Shown: positions 54,287-63,533, numbered from the stretch's first letter. The stretch is 64,000 bases of DNA from Moheibacter stercoris (GCF_040545805.1 NZ_JBEPMO010000002.1:186001-250000), one strand, 5' to 3'. Notes: a model not told the origin generated them from the sequence alone. Made by a program: numbers and translations.

Positions 54287-54646
54287 ATGAGTATGAAATT
54301 AATAAAAACTGAAGCTGACTATAACTCTGCCTTAGATAGGTTAGAAGAAATATTCGATGCTAAAATGGGAACTCCAGAAGGTGATGAATTAGAATTATTA
54401 GGGGTATTAATTGATCTATATGAAAAGGAAAAGTTTCCAATTGATTTACCAGACCCAATAGAAGCCATTAAATTTCGAATGGAACAAATGAATTATAATC
54501 AGAAAGACTTAGCAGAAATAATTGGTTTAAAAAGTAGAGTAAGTGAAATTTTGAACAAAAAAAGAAAATTAACCTTGGAAATGATTCGAAATCTAAATGA
54601 AAAATTGGACATTCCTTCTGAAGTTTTGATTCAAAACTATAAATAA
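54287..54646 (+). CDS. higA: HigA-type antitoxin, XRE family
   Basis: A 119-residue antitoxin. The N-terminal region (about 1-60; TEADYNSALDRLEEIFDAK, LLGVLIDLYEKEKFPI) precedes a helix-turn-helix (about 65-115; MNYNQKDLAEIIGLKSRVSEILNKKRKLTLEMIRNL). It should neutralise HigB and bind the palindrome at 53944-53960. The ATG at 54287 is used; the frame extends further upstream within higB. A bidirectional terminator follows. Confidence 0.9.
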   Translation: MSMKLIKTEADYNSALDRLEEIFDAKMGTPEGDELELLGVLIDLYEKEKFPIDLPDPIEAIKFRMEQMNYNQKDLAEIIGLKSRVSEILNKKRKLTLEMIRNLNEKLDIPSEVLIQNYK

Positions 54647-54647
54647 A

Positions 54648-54671
54648 AAAACCTCCCAAAATGGAGGTTTT
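54648..54671. terminator. Bidirectional terminator between higA and the MBL-rhodanese gene
   Basis: AAAACCTCC (54648-54656) pairs perfectly with GGAGGTTTT (54663-54671), with A and T tracts on both sides. Confidence 0.9.
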
Positions 54672-54707
54672 AACTTTATACTTATTACAATTCTACTTTA
54701 TACATTT

Positions 54708-56129
54708 TTAAAGCATCGTCGTTGGACAAACGAATTCCGTTCTTGGAAAAATCTCTGAAGTTTTGATTTTCCCAAATCCACCTTCCACATTGATTAATTT
54801 ATCGTAACCTTTGGATTTCGCAATCGAAGCAAAAATTACCGAACGATATCCTCCTGCACAATGCACATAATAGGTTTTATCTTGTGATGCTTCTTGTAGG
54901 TTTTTGTGAATGTAATCAACAGGTAAATTTTGTGCACCTTTTACATGCTCGCTATCAAATTCTCCTTTTCGACGGACATCCAAAATATGGATGGAATTGT
55001 TTTCTTGATAGGCTTTTTCAAAAGCTACCACGTCAATACTTTCAATACTATCAACTTCTTTTCCAGCTGCTTTCCAAGCATCCATTCCACCTTCTAAATA
55101 CCCCAAAACATTGTCATATCCGATTCGGGAAAGACGCGTAATAACTTCTTCTTCCTTTCCAGCATCTGCTACGAAAATGATTTTTTGGTTGATGTCTTCA
55201 ATCACGGTTCCAACCCAAGGCGCAAAATCACCTTGAACTCCGATGAAATAAGCGTTTGGAATGAATCCTTTTACGAATTCATCTTGATGACGCGTATCCA
55301 ACACCAATACATCTGCTTCATTTGCTAAGGTTTCAAATTCAGCTACGGTCAATGGTTTTTTATTGCGTTCCAAAACTTCGTTGAATCCTAAAAATTCGGT
55401 ACGATTCATCACCGCATTTTTCGGGAAATAAGCTGGCGAAGGCGTCAAACCTGTGGTCAATTCGACGATGAATTCCTCTTTGGTCAAAGCGGGATTCAAC
55501 GCATAATTGGTTTTCTTTTGGTTCCCCAAAGTATCAAAGGTTTCTTTGCTTAAATTCTTTCCACAAGCAGAACCAGCTCCGTGTGCTGGATAGACAATAA
55601 TGTCATCGGCCAATGGCATAATTTTATTTCGAAGCGACTCAAACATATGACCCGCCAATTTATCTTGTGTCAAATCGGAAAATACGCGTTGCGCCAAATC
55701 TGGACGTCCTACATCCCCGATAAACAAAGTATCTCCAGAAAATAAAGCAACTTCTTTTCCATTTTCATCTCTCAACAAAAAACAAGATGATTCCATGGTA
55801 TGACCTGGAGTATGCAACAATTCAAATGTAACATTCCCAACTTGGAAAATTTCGCCATCCTTTCCTAAATGGAAATCAAAATTGGCTTCTGAAGTCGGTC
55901 CATAAACAATCGTTGCTCCGGTTTTTTTCGCCAAATCCAAATGACCCGAAACAAAATCGGCATGGAAATGGGTTTCAAAAATGTATTTAATTTTCGCGCC
56001 ATTTTTTTGAGCTTCTTCTACATATTGATCGGTTTCTCTTAAGGGATCAATGATCACAGCTTCTCCCTCGCTTTCAATGTAGTAAGCAGCGTGAGCTAGG
56101 CATTTGGTATAGAGTTGTTCAATTTTCAT
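54708..56129 (-). CDS. MBL-fold hydrolase with two rhodanese domains
   Basis: A 473-residue protein. Residues 1-245 are a metallo-beta-lactamase fold of the persulfide dioxygenase (ETHE1/Blh) kind: THFHADFVSGHLDLAKKTGA with the first metal ligands, TPGHTMESSCF, FSGDTLFIGDVGRPDLAQ and YPAHGAGSACG. Two rhodanese domains follow (about 263-357 and 370-465). In the first the catalytic Cys position is ADAGKEEE, so it is inactive. The second has the intact loop HCAGGYRS. The likely role is oxidation of glutathione- or other persulfides with sulfur transfer by the second rhodanese. A TAAATTTG promoter precedes it. The TauE/SafE exporter gene upstream on the same strand fits sulfur metabolism. Confidence 0.88.
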   Translation of the reverse strand: MKIEQLYTKCLAHAAYYIESEGEAVIIDPLRETDQYVEEAQKNGAKIKYIFETHFHADFVSGHLDLAKKTGATIVYGPTSEANFDFHLGKDGEIFQVGNVTFELLHTPGHTMESSCFLLRDENGKEVALFSGDTLFIGDVGRPDLAQRVFSDLTQDKLAGHMFESLRNKIMPLADDIIVYPAHGAGSACGKNLSKETFDTLGNQKKTNYALNPALTKEEFIVELTTGLTPSPAYFPKNAVMNRTEFLGFNEVLERNKKPLTVAEFETLANEADVLVLDTRHQDEFVKGFIPNAYFIGVQGDFAPWVGTVIEDINQKIIFVADAGKEEEVITRLSRIGYDNVLGYLEGGMDAWKAAGKEVDSIESIDVVAFEKAYQENNSIHILDVRRKGEFDSEHVKGAQNLPVDYIHKNLQEASQDKTYYVHCAGGYRSVIFASIAKSKGYDKLINVEGGFGKIKTSEIFPRTEFVCPTTML

Positions 56130-56148
56130 ATCAAATGATTTTGATTAA

Positions 56149-56156
56149 CAAATTTA
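56149..56156 (-). promoter_or_regulatory. Promoter -7 element of the MBL-rhodanese gene
   Basis: On the minus strand this reads TAAATTTG, fitting TAnnTTTG, 19 nt before the ATG at 56129. It lies in the gap after the TauE/SafE gene. Confidence 0.5.
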
Positions 56157-56208
56157 CAGAAAATGAATGGGTTTTTGAAATGAACTGATTTCTTTCAGTT
56201 TAATCGAT

Positions 56209-57027
56209 TTAGGCATGAACCACAAATTCCATGATAAACATGAATATGGCCATTACCACTATGAAATAAGCAAAGCCTTGTTTCAATTTTGCACTATTGA
56301 TGAATTTCGATAAAAATCCACCAATTAGAATTCCAATGAATGAAATTGCCGTGAAAATAATCAGGAAATCCCAGTTGATTTCAATTAGATTTCTCGACAT
56401 ATCACCCAAAAAAAATCCAATTAAAGAATTCAAACTTACAATCAACAAAGAAGTCGCCATTGCTTTTTTGATGGGTAATTTGGCGATTAACATCAAAGCT
56501 GGAACAATTAAAAATCCGCCACCAGCTCCAATCAATCCCATAAAAATTCCCAAGAAAAAACCTTCGGTAACGATAAGCGGATGAAAAACAAATTCTTGAT
56601 TGGTTCTATTGGCTAAATTGACTTTGGACTTGTTCAACATCGTATAGGCCGCAATGAACATCAAAATGGAAAACAATCCAAACATCAACATTCGTCGTGT
56701 AAAATCGAAACTTCCAATGTGAAACAAAACATCTGGCAATACAGGCACCAATACACGTCTTACCAACAAAACACCCAAAACAGCGGGAATTCCGAGGAAA
56801 ACAACAGCTTTTGCACTGACTAATTTTTCATAAACGCCACGAATTCCACCAAATAACGCTGTAAAACCGACGATAAATAAAGAGTAAGCAGTTGCCGTTT
56901 TTTCGTCTAGATGAAAGAGATAGGCCAATATAGGAATGGATAAAATGGAACCGCCGCTACCGGTTAATCCCATCACAAGCCCAATGAAAAGGGCTCCAAT
57001 ATATCCTATAATTTCCGGTATACTCAT
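56209..57027 (-). CDS. TauE/SafE family sulfite/sulfonate exporter-like permease
   Basis: A 272-residue permease with eight membrane helices in two halves, with the duplicated GLTGSGGSILSIPILAYL (near 22) and GLIGAGGGFLIVPALMLI (near 160) repeats of the TauE/SafE family. Relatives export sulfite, sulfoacetate or similar anions. The ATG at 57025-57027 overlaps the stop of the ABC-F gene by one base (TGATG); a TTG three bases upstream would add one residue. Followed by the MBL-rhodanese gene, it forms a likely sulfur detoxification pair. Confidence 0.88.
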   Translation of the reverse strand: MSIPEIIGYIGALFIGLVMGLTGSGGSILSIPILAYLFHLDEKTATAYSLFIVGFTALFGGIRGVYEKLVSAKAVVFLGIPAVLGVLLVRRVLVPVLPDVLFHIGSFDFTRRMLMFGLFSILMFIAAYTMLNKSKVNLANRTNQEFVFHPLIVTEGFFLGIFMGLIGAGGGFLIVPALMLIAKLPIKKAMATSLLIVSLNSLIGFFLGDMSRNLIEINWDFLIIFTAISFIGILIGGFLSKFINSAKLKQGFAYFIVVMAIFMFIMEFVVHA

Positions 57028-58907
57028 CAATCCTCATTAAGCAGAGAAAGTTCCAACCAACGCATTTCTTTTTCTTCTAACTCTTGTATGGTGTTTTCCA
57101 AATGTAAACTAATTTTTTGAATCGTTTCAAAATCTTGTCCTTGCTTTGAAATTTCCTCTGTTAATTTTTCTTTTAACCCCTGAAGCTCAACTACTTGAAT
57201 TTCCAATTCTTCCATTTCTCGCTTCTCTTTGAAGCTTAGTTTACGTGCTGTATTTGAAGGTGTTTCTTTCTGATTTTCAATAGGTTTTTCTTGCTTTTTA
57301 TCGGTCTCTTTTGTATTTTTTACGTGAAGAAAATATTCTGTATAATTTCCATTGAACCATGAAATTTTTCCTTCTCCTTCAAAAACCATCAATTCGTCTG
57401 TCACTTTATCCATGAAATAACGATCGTGGCTTACAATCAACAAACAGCCCTGATAATCGCGTAAGAAATTTTCCAAAACGGTTAAAGTCGGTAAATCCAA
57501 ATCATTAGTCGGCTCATCCAAAATCAAAAAATTAGGATTTTCAAAAAGCACAGCGAGTAATTGTAAACGTTTTTTCTCACCACCACTCAATTTAGCAATA
57601 TGCGTATATTGTTGTTCAGGTGAAAATAAAAATTGTTCCATGAATTGGGTAGCAGAAATTTGTTTCCCATTGGAAAGTGGGAAATAATCGGCAATTTCTT
57701 TGACAAAATCAATGGCGCGCATGTCATCTTTGTAGTCGATTCCGGCTTGACGAAAATGTCCGATTTTTAAAGTTTCACCAATTTCGATCGTTCCAGAATC
57801 GATGGATTCTTGCTGTTCCAAAATCTTCAAAAAAGTTGTTTTCCCTACTCCGTTTTTTCCGATGATTCCGATTTTATTTCCACGTCCAAACAAATGGGAG
57901 AAATTATCCAAAATAACTTTCTCTCCAAATCGCTTGGAAACATTTTGCATCTCAATAATCTTTTGCCCCAAACGCGTCATCTGCATGTCCAATTTGACTT
58001 CACTTCGGTCAATTTTCTGATGCGCCTTTTCTTTGGTGTCGTAGAAATCATCAATTCTACTTTTGGATTTTGTCGTTCTCGCTTTGGGTTGACGACGCAT
58101 CCATTCCAATTCTTTGCGATACAAATTTTGCGCTTTGTCAATTTCAATGGATTGATTTTCGATACGAATCGCTTTATTGGTCACATAGGTTTCGTAATCT
58201 CCATTATGAACATAGGTTTGACCTCCTTCCAATTCAATAATTTTCGTACAAATCGCATCCAAGAAATAACGGTCATGCGTCACCAAAATCATGGTTTTGT
58301 TTTCTTTGTTGAGGAAATATTCCAACCATTCCACCATTTCAATGTCCAAATGGTTCGTTGGCTCATCTAAAATCAACAACAAATGCCCCGTTTCAAATGT
58401 GACATCGATTAAAAATTTCGCTAAGGAAATTCGTTTTCGTTGACCTCCAGAAAGACTTTTAATTTTTTGATCCAAGAAATCAATTTTTAATTTCGAAAGA
58501 ATTTCTTGAATTTTCGATTCGACCAACCAGGCATCAAACTGGTTCATCTTTTCCATCAAATCGATCAATTCTGGATTTCCCGGATCATTCTCCATCATTC
58601 GCTCATAATCATGGATTAAATCTAAAACGGAATTCGAATGATTGTAAATATAATCTTCCGCTTTTAAATCTTCATTGAAATCGTCAGACTGTTCAAACAA
58701 CAAAACTTTTACATCTTTGTTGAATAAAATTTCGCCTGTATCAGAAGTTTCTTTTCCTGCTAAAATTTTCAACAAAGTCGATTTGCCGCTTCCATTTTTG
58801 GCAACCAAAGCAATTTGATCTCCTTCATTGACGTGAAAACTAACATCGCTAAAAAGCGTTCTGATTCCATAAGATTTGGACAGATTATTGGCCGATAAAT
58901 AATTCAT
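57027..58907 (-). CDS. ABC-F family ATPase (Uup-like)
   Basis: A 626-residue soluble protein with two ATP-binding cassettes and no membrane helices. The first has AKNGSGKSTLL (about 37-47) and LSGGQRKRISLAK; the second has GKNGVGKTTFL (about 348-358) and LSGGEKKRLQLLA. The inter-domain linker (about 240-310) is typical and the C-terminus ends in a coiled coil (about 560-626). ABC-F proteins act on ribosomes; the C-terminal coiled coil recalls Uup. The ATG at 58905-58907 (MNYLSANNLSKSYG) is chosen over an open extension to 58979, because the promoter TATCTTTG lies between them. Confidence 0.92.
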   Translation of the reverse strand: MNYLSANNLSKSYGIRTLFSDVSFHVNEGDQIALVAKNGSGKSTLLKILAGKETSDTGEILFNKDVKVLLFEQSDDFNEDLKAEDYIYNHSNSVLDLIHDYERMMENDPGNPELIDLMEKMNQFDAWLVESKIQEILSKLKIDFLDQKIKSLSGGQRKRISLAKFLIDVTFETGHLLLILDEPTNHLDIEMVEWLEYFLNKENKTMILVTHDRYFLDAICTKIIELEGGQTYVHNGDYETYVTNKAIRIENQSIEIDKAQNLYRKELEWMRRQPKARTTKSKSRIDDFYDTKEKAHQKIDRSEVKLDMQMTRLGQKIIEMQNVSKRFGEKVILDNFSHLFGRGNKIGIIGKNGVGKTTFLKILEQQESIDSGTIEIGETLKIGHFRQAGIDYKDDMRAIDFVKEIADYFPLSNGKQISATQFMEQFLFSPEQQYTHIAKLSGGEKKRLQLLAVLFENPNFLILDEPTNDLDLPTLTVLENFLRDYQGCLLIVSHDRYFMDKVTDELMVFEGEGKISWFNGNYTEYFLHVKNTKETDKKQEKPIENQKETPSNTARKLSFKEKREMEELEIQVVELQGLKEKLTEEISKQGQDFETIQKISLHLENTIQELEEKEMRWLELSLLNED

Positions 58908-58924
58908 GAATAGATTTAAAAAGG

Positions 58925-58932
58925 CAAAGATA
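58925..58932 (-). promoter_or_regulatory. Promoter -7 element of the ABC-F gene
   Basis: On the minus strand this reads TATCTTTG, a perfect -7 match, 17 nt before the ATG at 58907. It places the start downstream of 58979. Confidence 0.5.
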
Positions 58933-59008
58933 AGATTTTGAAACCCGAGAATTTTTGAAAATCTTAAAAGATTATTCACTAAATTAGAACAAAGAAAATC
59001 AACAACTT

Positions 59009-59410
59009 ATGGACTCATTTAGAGGTTTTGGCTTATTGCTCTTTCGTTTATTTTTAGGCGGACGTATTTTTTTGGGCGTTTGGGACAATGTTGTGAACTC
59101 AAGCAAAATGGCAGAATTTGCTTCCTTTCTCGATTCTTTCAAAGTTCCTTATCCCAATTTAGCTGCGCCTTTATCGGTCTACGCCCAAATGATTTGTGGA
59201 ATTTTAATCATCATCGGACTTCAAACTCGATTTGTCGCTCTTCTCATGATCATCAATTTCTTGGTAGCCTTTTTTGTGGTGGATCGACATTTAAGCTTAG
59301 AACAAATGACACCTGCATTGGCCATGCTATTTGGTGCTATTTTATTGCTATTTGAAGGTGGCGGACGATTTAGTTTGGATGAAGTTTTTGATCGCAAGAA
59401 ATCGGAATAA
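59009..59410 (+). CDS. DoxX family membrane protein
   Basis: A 133-residue inner-membrane protein with four hydrophobic segments and the DoxX-like start GFGLLLFRLFLGGRIFLGVWDNV; the core YAQMICGILIIIGLQTRFVALLMIINFLVAFF is typical. DoxX-type proteins are thiosulfate:quinone oxidoreductase subunits in some archaea or of unknown role elsewhere. It is divergent from the ABC-F gene and precedes a small unknown gene by 47 bp. The function is not established. Confidence 0.82.
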   Translation: MDSFRGFGLLLFRLFLGGRIFLGVWDNVVNSSKMAEFASFLDSFKVPYPNLAAPLSVYAQMICGILIIIGLQTRFVALLMIINFLVAFFVVDRHLSLEQMTPALAMLFGAILLLFEGGGRFSLDEVFDRKKSE

Positions 59411-59457
59411 AGCTTTGGTTGCTTCAGTTTATCTTTACCTTTGGAAAAAAATAAAAT

Positions 59458-59793
59458 ATGAACAGTTGGTTAGAGTCTTTGGAGGAAGTTGTTGAAGCCT
59501 CATTTTTAAATCAATTCGATGAAATTTATTATTTGAATTCGAAATTATTGGTCGATGAATCTAAATTGGACCAAATCGTTGCTGATCAAAAATTAGCCGA
59601 ATTTTTATCCAAAGAAGATCCTGAATCCGAAGCAGATGTGTTGGATTTTTTCCTTTTAGTGAACGATGACACACAATCTGTCGTTGTGCTTTTGAGCCCA
59701 TTTGATTTGTTTACAGATGAATCGATTTTCAAAATTTACGAAAACTTGGAAGAAGATTTAAGTGTTGTTCCAACCATTGAAGTCGTTATGTGA
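59458..59793 (+). CDS. Small acidic protein of unknown function
   Basis: A 111-residue acidic protein (NSWLESLEEVVEASFLNQFDEIYYLNSKLLVDE at the N-terminus; SVVVLLSPFDLFTDESIFKIYENLEEDL at the C-terminus), with no signal peptide or membrane segment. I do not recognise the family. It overlaps the next gene by one base (TGATG), so it is co-translated with the hydrolase. Confidence 0.6.
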   Translation: MNSWLESLEEVVEASFLNQFDEIYYLNSKLLVDESKLDQIVADQKLAEFLSKEDPESEADVLDFFLLVNDDTQSVVVLLSPFDLFTDESIFKIYENLEEDLSVVPTIEVVM

Positions 59794-60644
59794 TGAAACC
59801 AACTGCCCTCCTACTGATTTACCTAAGTTTTTGTAGTTTATCTGCACAAGAAAAGAAAGTCAAAATTTTTGATGTTCACCTCCACGGTGATCCAAAACCA
59901 ACTGAACAAATTCAGAAATTGAAAGATGGAGGTGTTTACAAAGTTGCCATTAGTACTTCTTGGAATTCGCAAGAAACCTATCAATCTGACAAAGAAATTC
60001 AAGTTTTACAAGGTTTGATGTTGGGTTGCCCCAATGGGAAAGTTCCGTATAGCGGACAATTTTGTTTCGACAATCAAAAGGATTTTCCAGATGTCGAATG
60101 GGTAGAAAAACAAATTCAATCTAAAAAAATCGATTATATAGGCGAAGTTTTGAGTCAGTATTACGGTATTTCGCCATCTGATTCTCTTTTTTATCCCTAT
60201 TACAAATTGGCTGAGAAACACAAAATTCCCGTAGGTATTCATACCGGATTGGCGGGTGCTGGACACGGTTCTCCCAATTTTAAAGTCAGTTTGGGAAATC
60301 CCATTTTAATGGAAGATTTACTCATAGAATTTCCCAATTTAAAAGTTTGGATTATGCACGCTGGTGCTCCTTTTTTGGAAGATGCCATTGCCTTGATGAC
60401 CTATTATCCGAATGTCTATGCCGATATTTCTGTGATTTCCAATCCCTATATTTTCAATCCTTCCGAATTTCGACGAATTATGAATCGGTTGATAGATGGA
60501 GGTTTGGAAGATAAATTGATGTTTGGAACCGATAATGGACCGATCGATAAAATTATTGAAAACATCGAATCATTGGAATTCTTAACCCAAGAACAAAAAG
60601 AAAAAATCTATTTCACAAATGCCGAAACTTTCTTTTCTAATTAA
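59793..60644 (+). CDS. Exported amidohydrolase-like metal-dependent hydrolase
   Basis: A 283-residue protein with a signal peptide (1-19, ending FCSLSAQE). The body is an amidohydrolase TIM barrel: metal motif DVHLHGDPKP (about 27-36), IHTGLAGAGHG, WIMHAGAPFLEDAIALM and the closing GTDNGPIDKII with the catalytic Asp. It resembles the Amidohydro_2 branch (ACMSD/TIM-barrel decarboxylases and hydrolases). The location is periplasmic if the signal is cleaved. The substrate is unknown. The start is the ATG at 59793, overlapping the previous stop. Confidence 0.8.
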   Translation: MKPTALLLIYLSFCSLSAQEKKVKIFDVHLHGDPKPTEQIQKLKDGGVYKVAISTSWNSQETYQSDKEIQVLQGLMLGCPNGKVPYSGQFCFDNQKDFPDVEWVEKQIQSKKIDYIGEVLSQYYGISPSDSLFYPYYKLAEKHKIPVGIHTGLAGAGHGSPNFKVSLGNPILMEDLLIEFPNLKVWIMHAGAPFLEDAIALMTYYPNVYADISVISNPYIFNPSEFRRIMNRLIDGGLEDKLMFGTDNGPIDKIIENIESLEFLTQEQKEKIYFTNAETFFSN

Positions 60645-60668
60645 TTATCTAAATTCAATAAAATAGCA

Positions 60669-60863
60669 ATGAATTTGAATTTAATTGGTGGAATTTCCTT
60701 TGGAATCCTTGCGTTATTTTACACTGTTTATTTAGTTAGAGAATACTATTTCGATTTCTCAAAAGAAAAATCCGAAGATTTCATTTTTTTACCAAAAGGA
60801 TTACTAGGGCTAATTCTATTGTACATCATTTCCGGATATTGCTTTTACCAATTTTTCCAATAA
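60669..60863 (+). CDS. Small two-helix membrane protein
   Basis: A 64-residue protein with two hydrophobic segments (about 5-23, IGGISFGILALFYTVYLVR, and about 45-62, GLLGLILLYIISGYCFY). No family is recognised. It lies 24 bp after the hydrolase gene and 70 bp before topB on the same strand, and has an ATG start. It may be real because its length and frame fill the gap, but evidence is limited. Confidence 0.5.
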   Translation: MNLNLIGGISFGILALFYTVYLVREYYFDFSKEKSEDFIFLPKGLLGLILLYIISGYCFYQFFQ

Positions 60864-60933
60864 TCAAAACGAAGTTTGGTACGTATTCTCAAAAAAAATC
60901 AGGATTTTTGCAGATTCAATTGAAGAAAATCCA

Positions 60934-63042
60934 ATGATCCTTTGCATCGCCGAAAAACCAAGTGTAGCCCGAGACATCGCGAAAGTCTTAGGCGCGACTT
61001 CCGCCAAAAATGGCTATATGGAAGGAAATGGCTATTGCGTTACTTGGACGTTTGGACATCTTTGTACCTTGAAAGAACCGCACGATTACAATCCGAATTT
61101 GAAGTATTGGGATTTGGGAAGTTTACCCATCATTCCACAGAAATTTGGCATCAAATTAATTCCCAACAAAGGCGTAGAAAAACAATTTGAAGTCATCGAG
61201 AAATTGGTGCAAGAATGTGAAGAAGTCATCAATTGCGGGGATGCTGGACAAGAAGGAGAAGTCATTCAGCGTTGGGTTTTGCAAAAAGCAAGATGCGACA
61301 AACCGATGAAACGTTTGTGGATTTCATCTTTGACCGAAGATGCCATCAAGGAAGGTTTTGCCAAATTGAAAGATGCAGACGAATACCAAAATCTCTATCT
61401 CGCTGGGAATGCTCGTGCGATTGGCGACTGGCTTTTGGGAATCAATGCGACACGATTGTTTACCAAAAAATTTGGTGGCGGAAAAGCAGTTTTATCCATT
61501 GGTCGCGTACAAACGCCTACCCTTGCGATGATCGTACAACGTCAAAAGGAAATTGATGCGTTTAAATCGGCTGATTATTGGGAATTAAAAACCAAATACA
61601 AAGAAGTTATTTTCAATGCCAACATTGACCGATTGACTTCTCAAGAACGTGCGGAAGGCGGATTGGAATACTTGAAACAACATCCGTTTGAAATTGTTTC
61701 GTTTGAAATCAAAGAAGGAAAAGAGAAAAATCCACGTTTGTTTGATTTGACTGCTTTGCAGGTAGAAGCGAATAAAAAATATGGTTATTCGGCTGAAAAT
61801 ACGTTGAAATACGTGCAAAGTTTATACGAAAAGAAACACGTTACCTATCCGAGAGTCGATACAACCTATTTATCGGAAAATTTACATCCGAAAATGCACG
61901 GAATTTTGGCTTCGATGAAGTTTTATCAGGATTTAACGGCGCCACTTTTGGGCAAACCGATTCCCAAATCCAAAGCGGTTTTCGACGATACCAAAGTAAC
62001 CGATCACCACGCAATTATTCCGACTGAAATTATGCCTTCGTCTAGTTTGATGAAAGAAGAAAAATTGGTGTATGATTTAATTGCGAAACGATTTATTTCA
62101 GTTTTTTATCCGGAATGTAAAATTTCCAATACGGTTGTGGAAGCGAAAGTTGGAACGATTCCATTCAAAGCAACAGGAAAACAAATTTTGGAACCCGGTT
62201 GGCGTGAGGTTTATGCAAAAGACAAAAAAGAAGAAGAAACTTCCAACAAAGAAGAGGAACAAACGATTCCGGAATTTGTAGCGGGCGAATCGGGTACTCA
62301 CGAACCTTTTATTCACCAAGGGAAAACAAGTCCGCCGAAACCTTATACGGAAGCGACTTTGCTTCGAGCGATGGAAACTGCTGGAAAACAAGTGGAAGAT
62401 GAAGAATTGCGTGAAATGCTCAAGAACAACGGAATTGGCCGACCATCTACGCGAGCGAACATCATTGAAACTTTGTTCAAGCGTAAATACATTGAGAAAA
62501 AGCGCAAAAATTTGGTGGCGACTCCTATGGGAATGGAATTGATCGATACCATCGAAGATGAATTGCTGAAAAGTCCGGAGTTGACGGGTGAATGGGAATT
62601 CAAATTGCGCAAAATTGAAAAAGGCGAATACGAAGCCAATCAATTCAAGGAAGAATTAGTCCAAATGGTACGTGAATTAACTTGGAAAGTGCTTCGTGGG
62701 CAAAATAAGACCATCGAAATCAAGGAAGCTACACCAGAACCTGCAAAAAAAGAACGCGCTCCTAGAAAGAAATCGGAAATCATTTGGGAAGAAACCGACT
62801 GTCCGAAATGTAAATCCCAGAAATTAATCAAAGGCAAAACGGCGATTGGTTGTCAGAATTTCCAAGGTTGCGGGTTCAAAGTTCCGTTTGAAATTTTTGG
62901 AAAGAAAATTACCGAAAAGCAAATCCAAGATTTGATCAAAAAAGGTAAAACCTCCAAACTAAAAGGTTTCAAATCGCATCCCAACAATCTAGAAGAAGGT
63001 GTTTTGAATTTTACTTCAGAATTCGGAATTGAGTTGAGTTAG
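60934..63042 (+). CDS. topB: DNA topoisomerase III
   Basis: A 702-residue type IA topoisomerase. The Toprim domain opens MILCIAEKPSVARDIAKVLGA and contains NCGDAGQEGEVIQRWV. The active-site Tyr is in KKHVTYPRVDTTYL (about 307), and the TopB-specific loop YAKDKKEEE follows at about 428. A single zinc ribbon (CPKCKSQKLIKGKTAIGCQ, then GCGF) occurs at about 626-650, followed by a short basic C-terminus. It decatenates DNA, often with RecQ. It completes a pair with TopA at 27-29.5 kb. The start is the ATG at 60934. Confidence 0.95.
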   Translation: MILCIAEKPSVARDIAKVLGATSAKNGYMEGNGYCVTWTFGHLCTLKEPHDYNPNLKYWDLGSLPIIPQKFGIKLIPNKGVEKQFEVIEKLVQECEEVINCGDAGQEGEVIQRWVLQKARCDKPMKRLWISSLTEDAIKEGFAKLKDADEYQNLYLAGNARAIGDWLLGINATRLFTKKFGGGKAVLSIGRVQTPTLAMIVQRQKEIDAFKSADYWELKTKYKEVIFNANIDRLTSQERAEGGLEYLKQHPFEIVSFEIKEGKEKNPRLFDLTALQVEANKKYGYSAENTLKYVQSLYEKKHVTYPRVDTTYLSENLHPKMHGILASMKFYQDLTAPLLGKPIPKSKAVFDDTKVTDHHAIIPTEIMPSSSLMKEEKLVYDLIAKRFISVFYPECKISNTVVEAKVGTIPFKATGKQILEPGWREVYAKDKKEEETSNKEEEQTIPEFVAGESGTHEPFIHQGKTSPPKPYTEATLLRAMETAGKQVEDEELREMLKNNGIGRPSTRANIIETLFKRKYIEKKRKNLVATPMGMELIDTIEDELLKSPELTGEWEFKLRKIEKGEYEANQFKEELVQMVRELTWKVLRGQNKTIEIKEATPEPAKKERAPRKKSEIIWEETDCPKCKSQKLIKGKTAIGCQNFQGCGFKVPFEIFGKKITEKQIQDLIKKGKTSKLKGFKSHPNNLEEGVLNFTSEFGIELS

Positions 63043-63181
63043 ATTTTTCGCTTTTTAGGATCTTGGCGATTAGAAAAGAATGAAAGTATTTGAACTTCCT
63101 TCCCAACAACTCTATAATAAAGTGTATTGTACTTTAACAAAACTACTCAATAAATAGATTCTTTTGTAGATTTTGGGGAAA

Positions 63182-63514
63182 CTATTTCTTTACCAAAGCA
63201 ATTCCCTCAAATTCGATTCCTTCCCAACCAAATTTCATAAAGTTGCGGATGTTTTGGTGGTCATTTCCTTCTGGATTTTCCAAAACGTCTTTGGTATAAA
63301 AATCACCGAACAAACTCAAGGTTTCATCTTGGTTTAAATTTTCCATTTGTGCAAACGCGAAAATCTTACAAGATCCATTGTTTTGATTGACATCGTTGTA
63401 AGTTTCTCCATTTTTGAAAGCTGTGGGTGTGAAACTATAATGTTCATCAATGAATTCAATCACATCAGAAAAGTGTATATCTTCTAAGTTTTGAGCTAAA
63501 AATTTACGTATCAT
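63182..63514 (-). CDS. HopJ type III effector family protein
   Basis: A 110-residue protein of the HopJ family: HFSDVIEFIDEHYSFTPTAFKNGETYNDVNQNNGSCKIFAFAQ, then LFGDFYTKDVLENPEGNDHQNIRNFMKFGWEGIEFEG. The name comes from a Pseudomonas effector, but members are widespread in free-living bacteria without type III secretion and their role is unknown. The ATG at 63512-63514 is preferred to a TTG at 63523. It lies 19 bp downstream of the WYL gene on the same strand. Confidence 0.85.
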   Translation of the reverse strand: MIRKFLAQNLEDIHFSDVIEFIDEHYSFTPTAFKNGETYNDVNQNNGSCKIFAFAQMENLNQDETLSLFGDFYTKDVLENPEGNDHQNIRNFMKFGWEGIEFEGIALVKK

Positions 63515-63533
63515 ATGCTGCAAATTTCGGGAA

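Noticed and set aside
58908..58979. Longer N-terminus of the ABC-F protein
   Set aside because: The extension contains the TATCTTTG promoter element and the conserved start is MNYLSANNLSKSYG at 58907.
63182..63514. Type III secretion effector, hence pathogenicity
   Set aside because: The HopJ family name is historical; no type III secretion gene is in the window and members occur in free-living bacteria.
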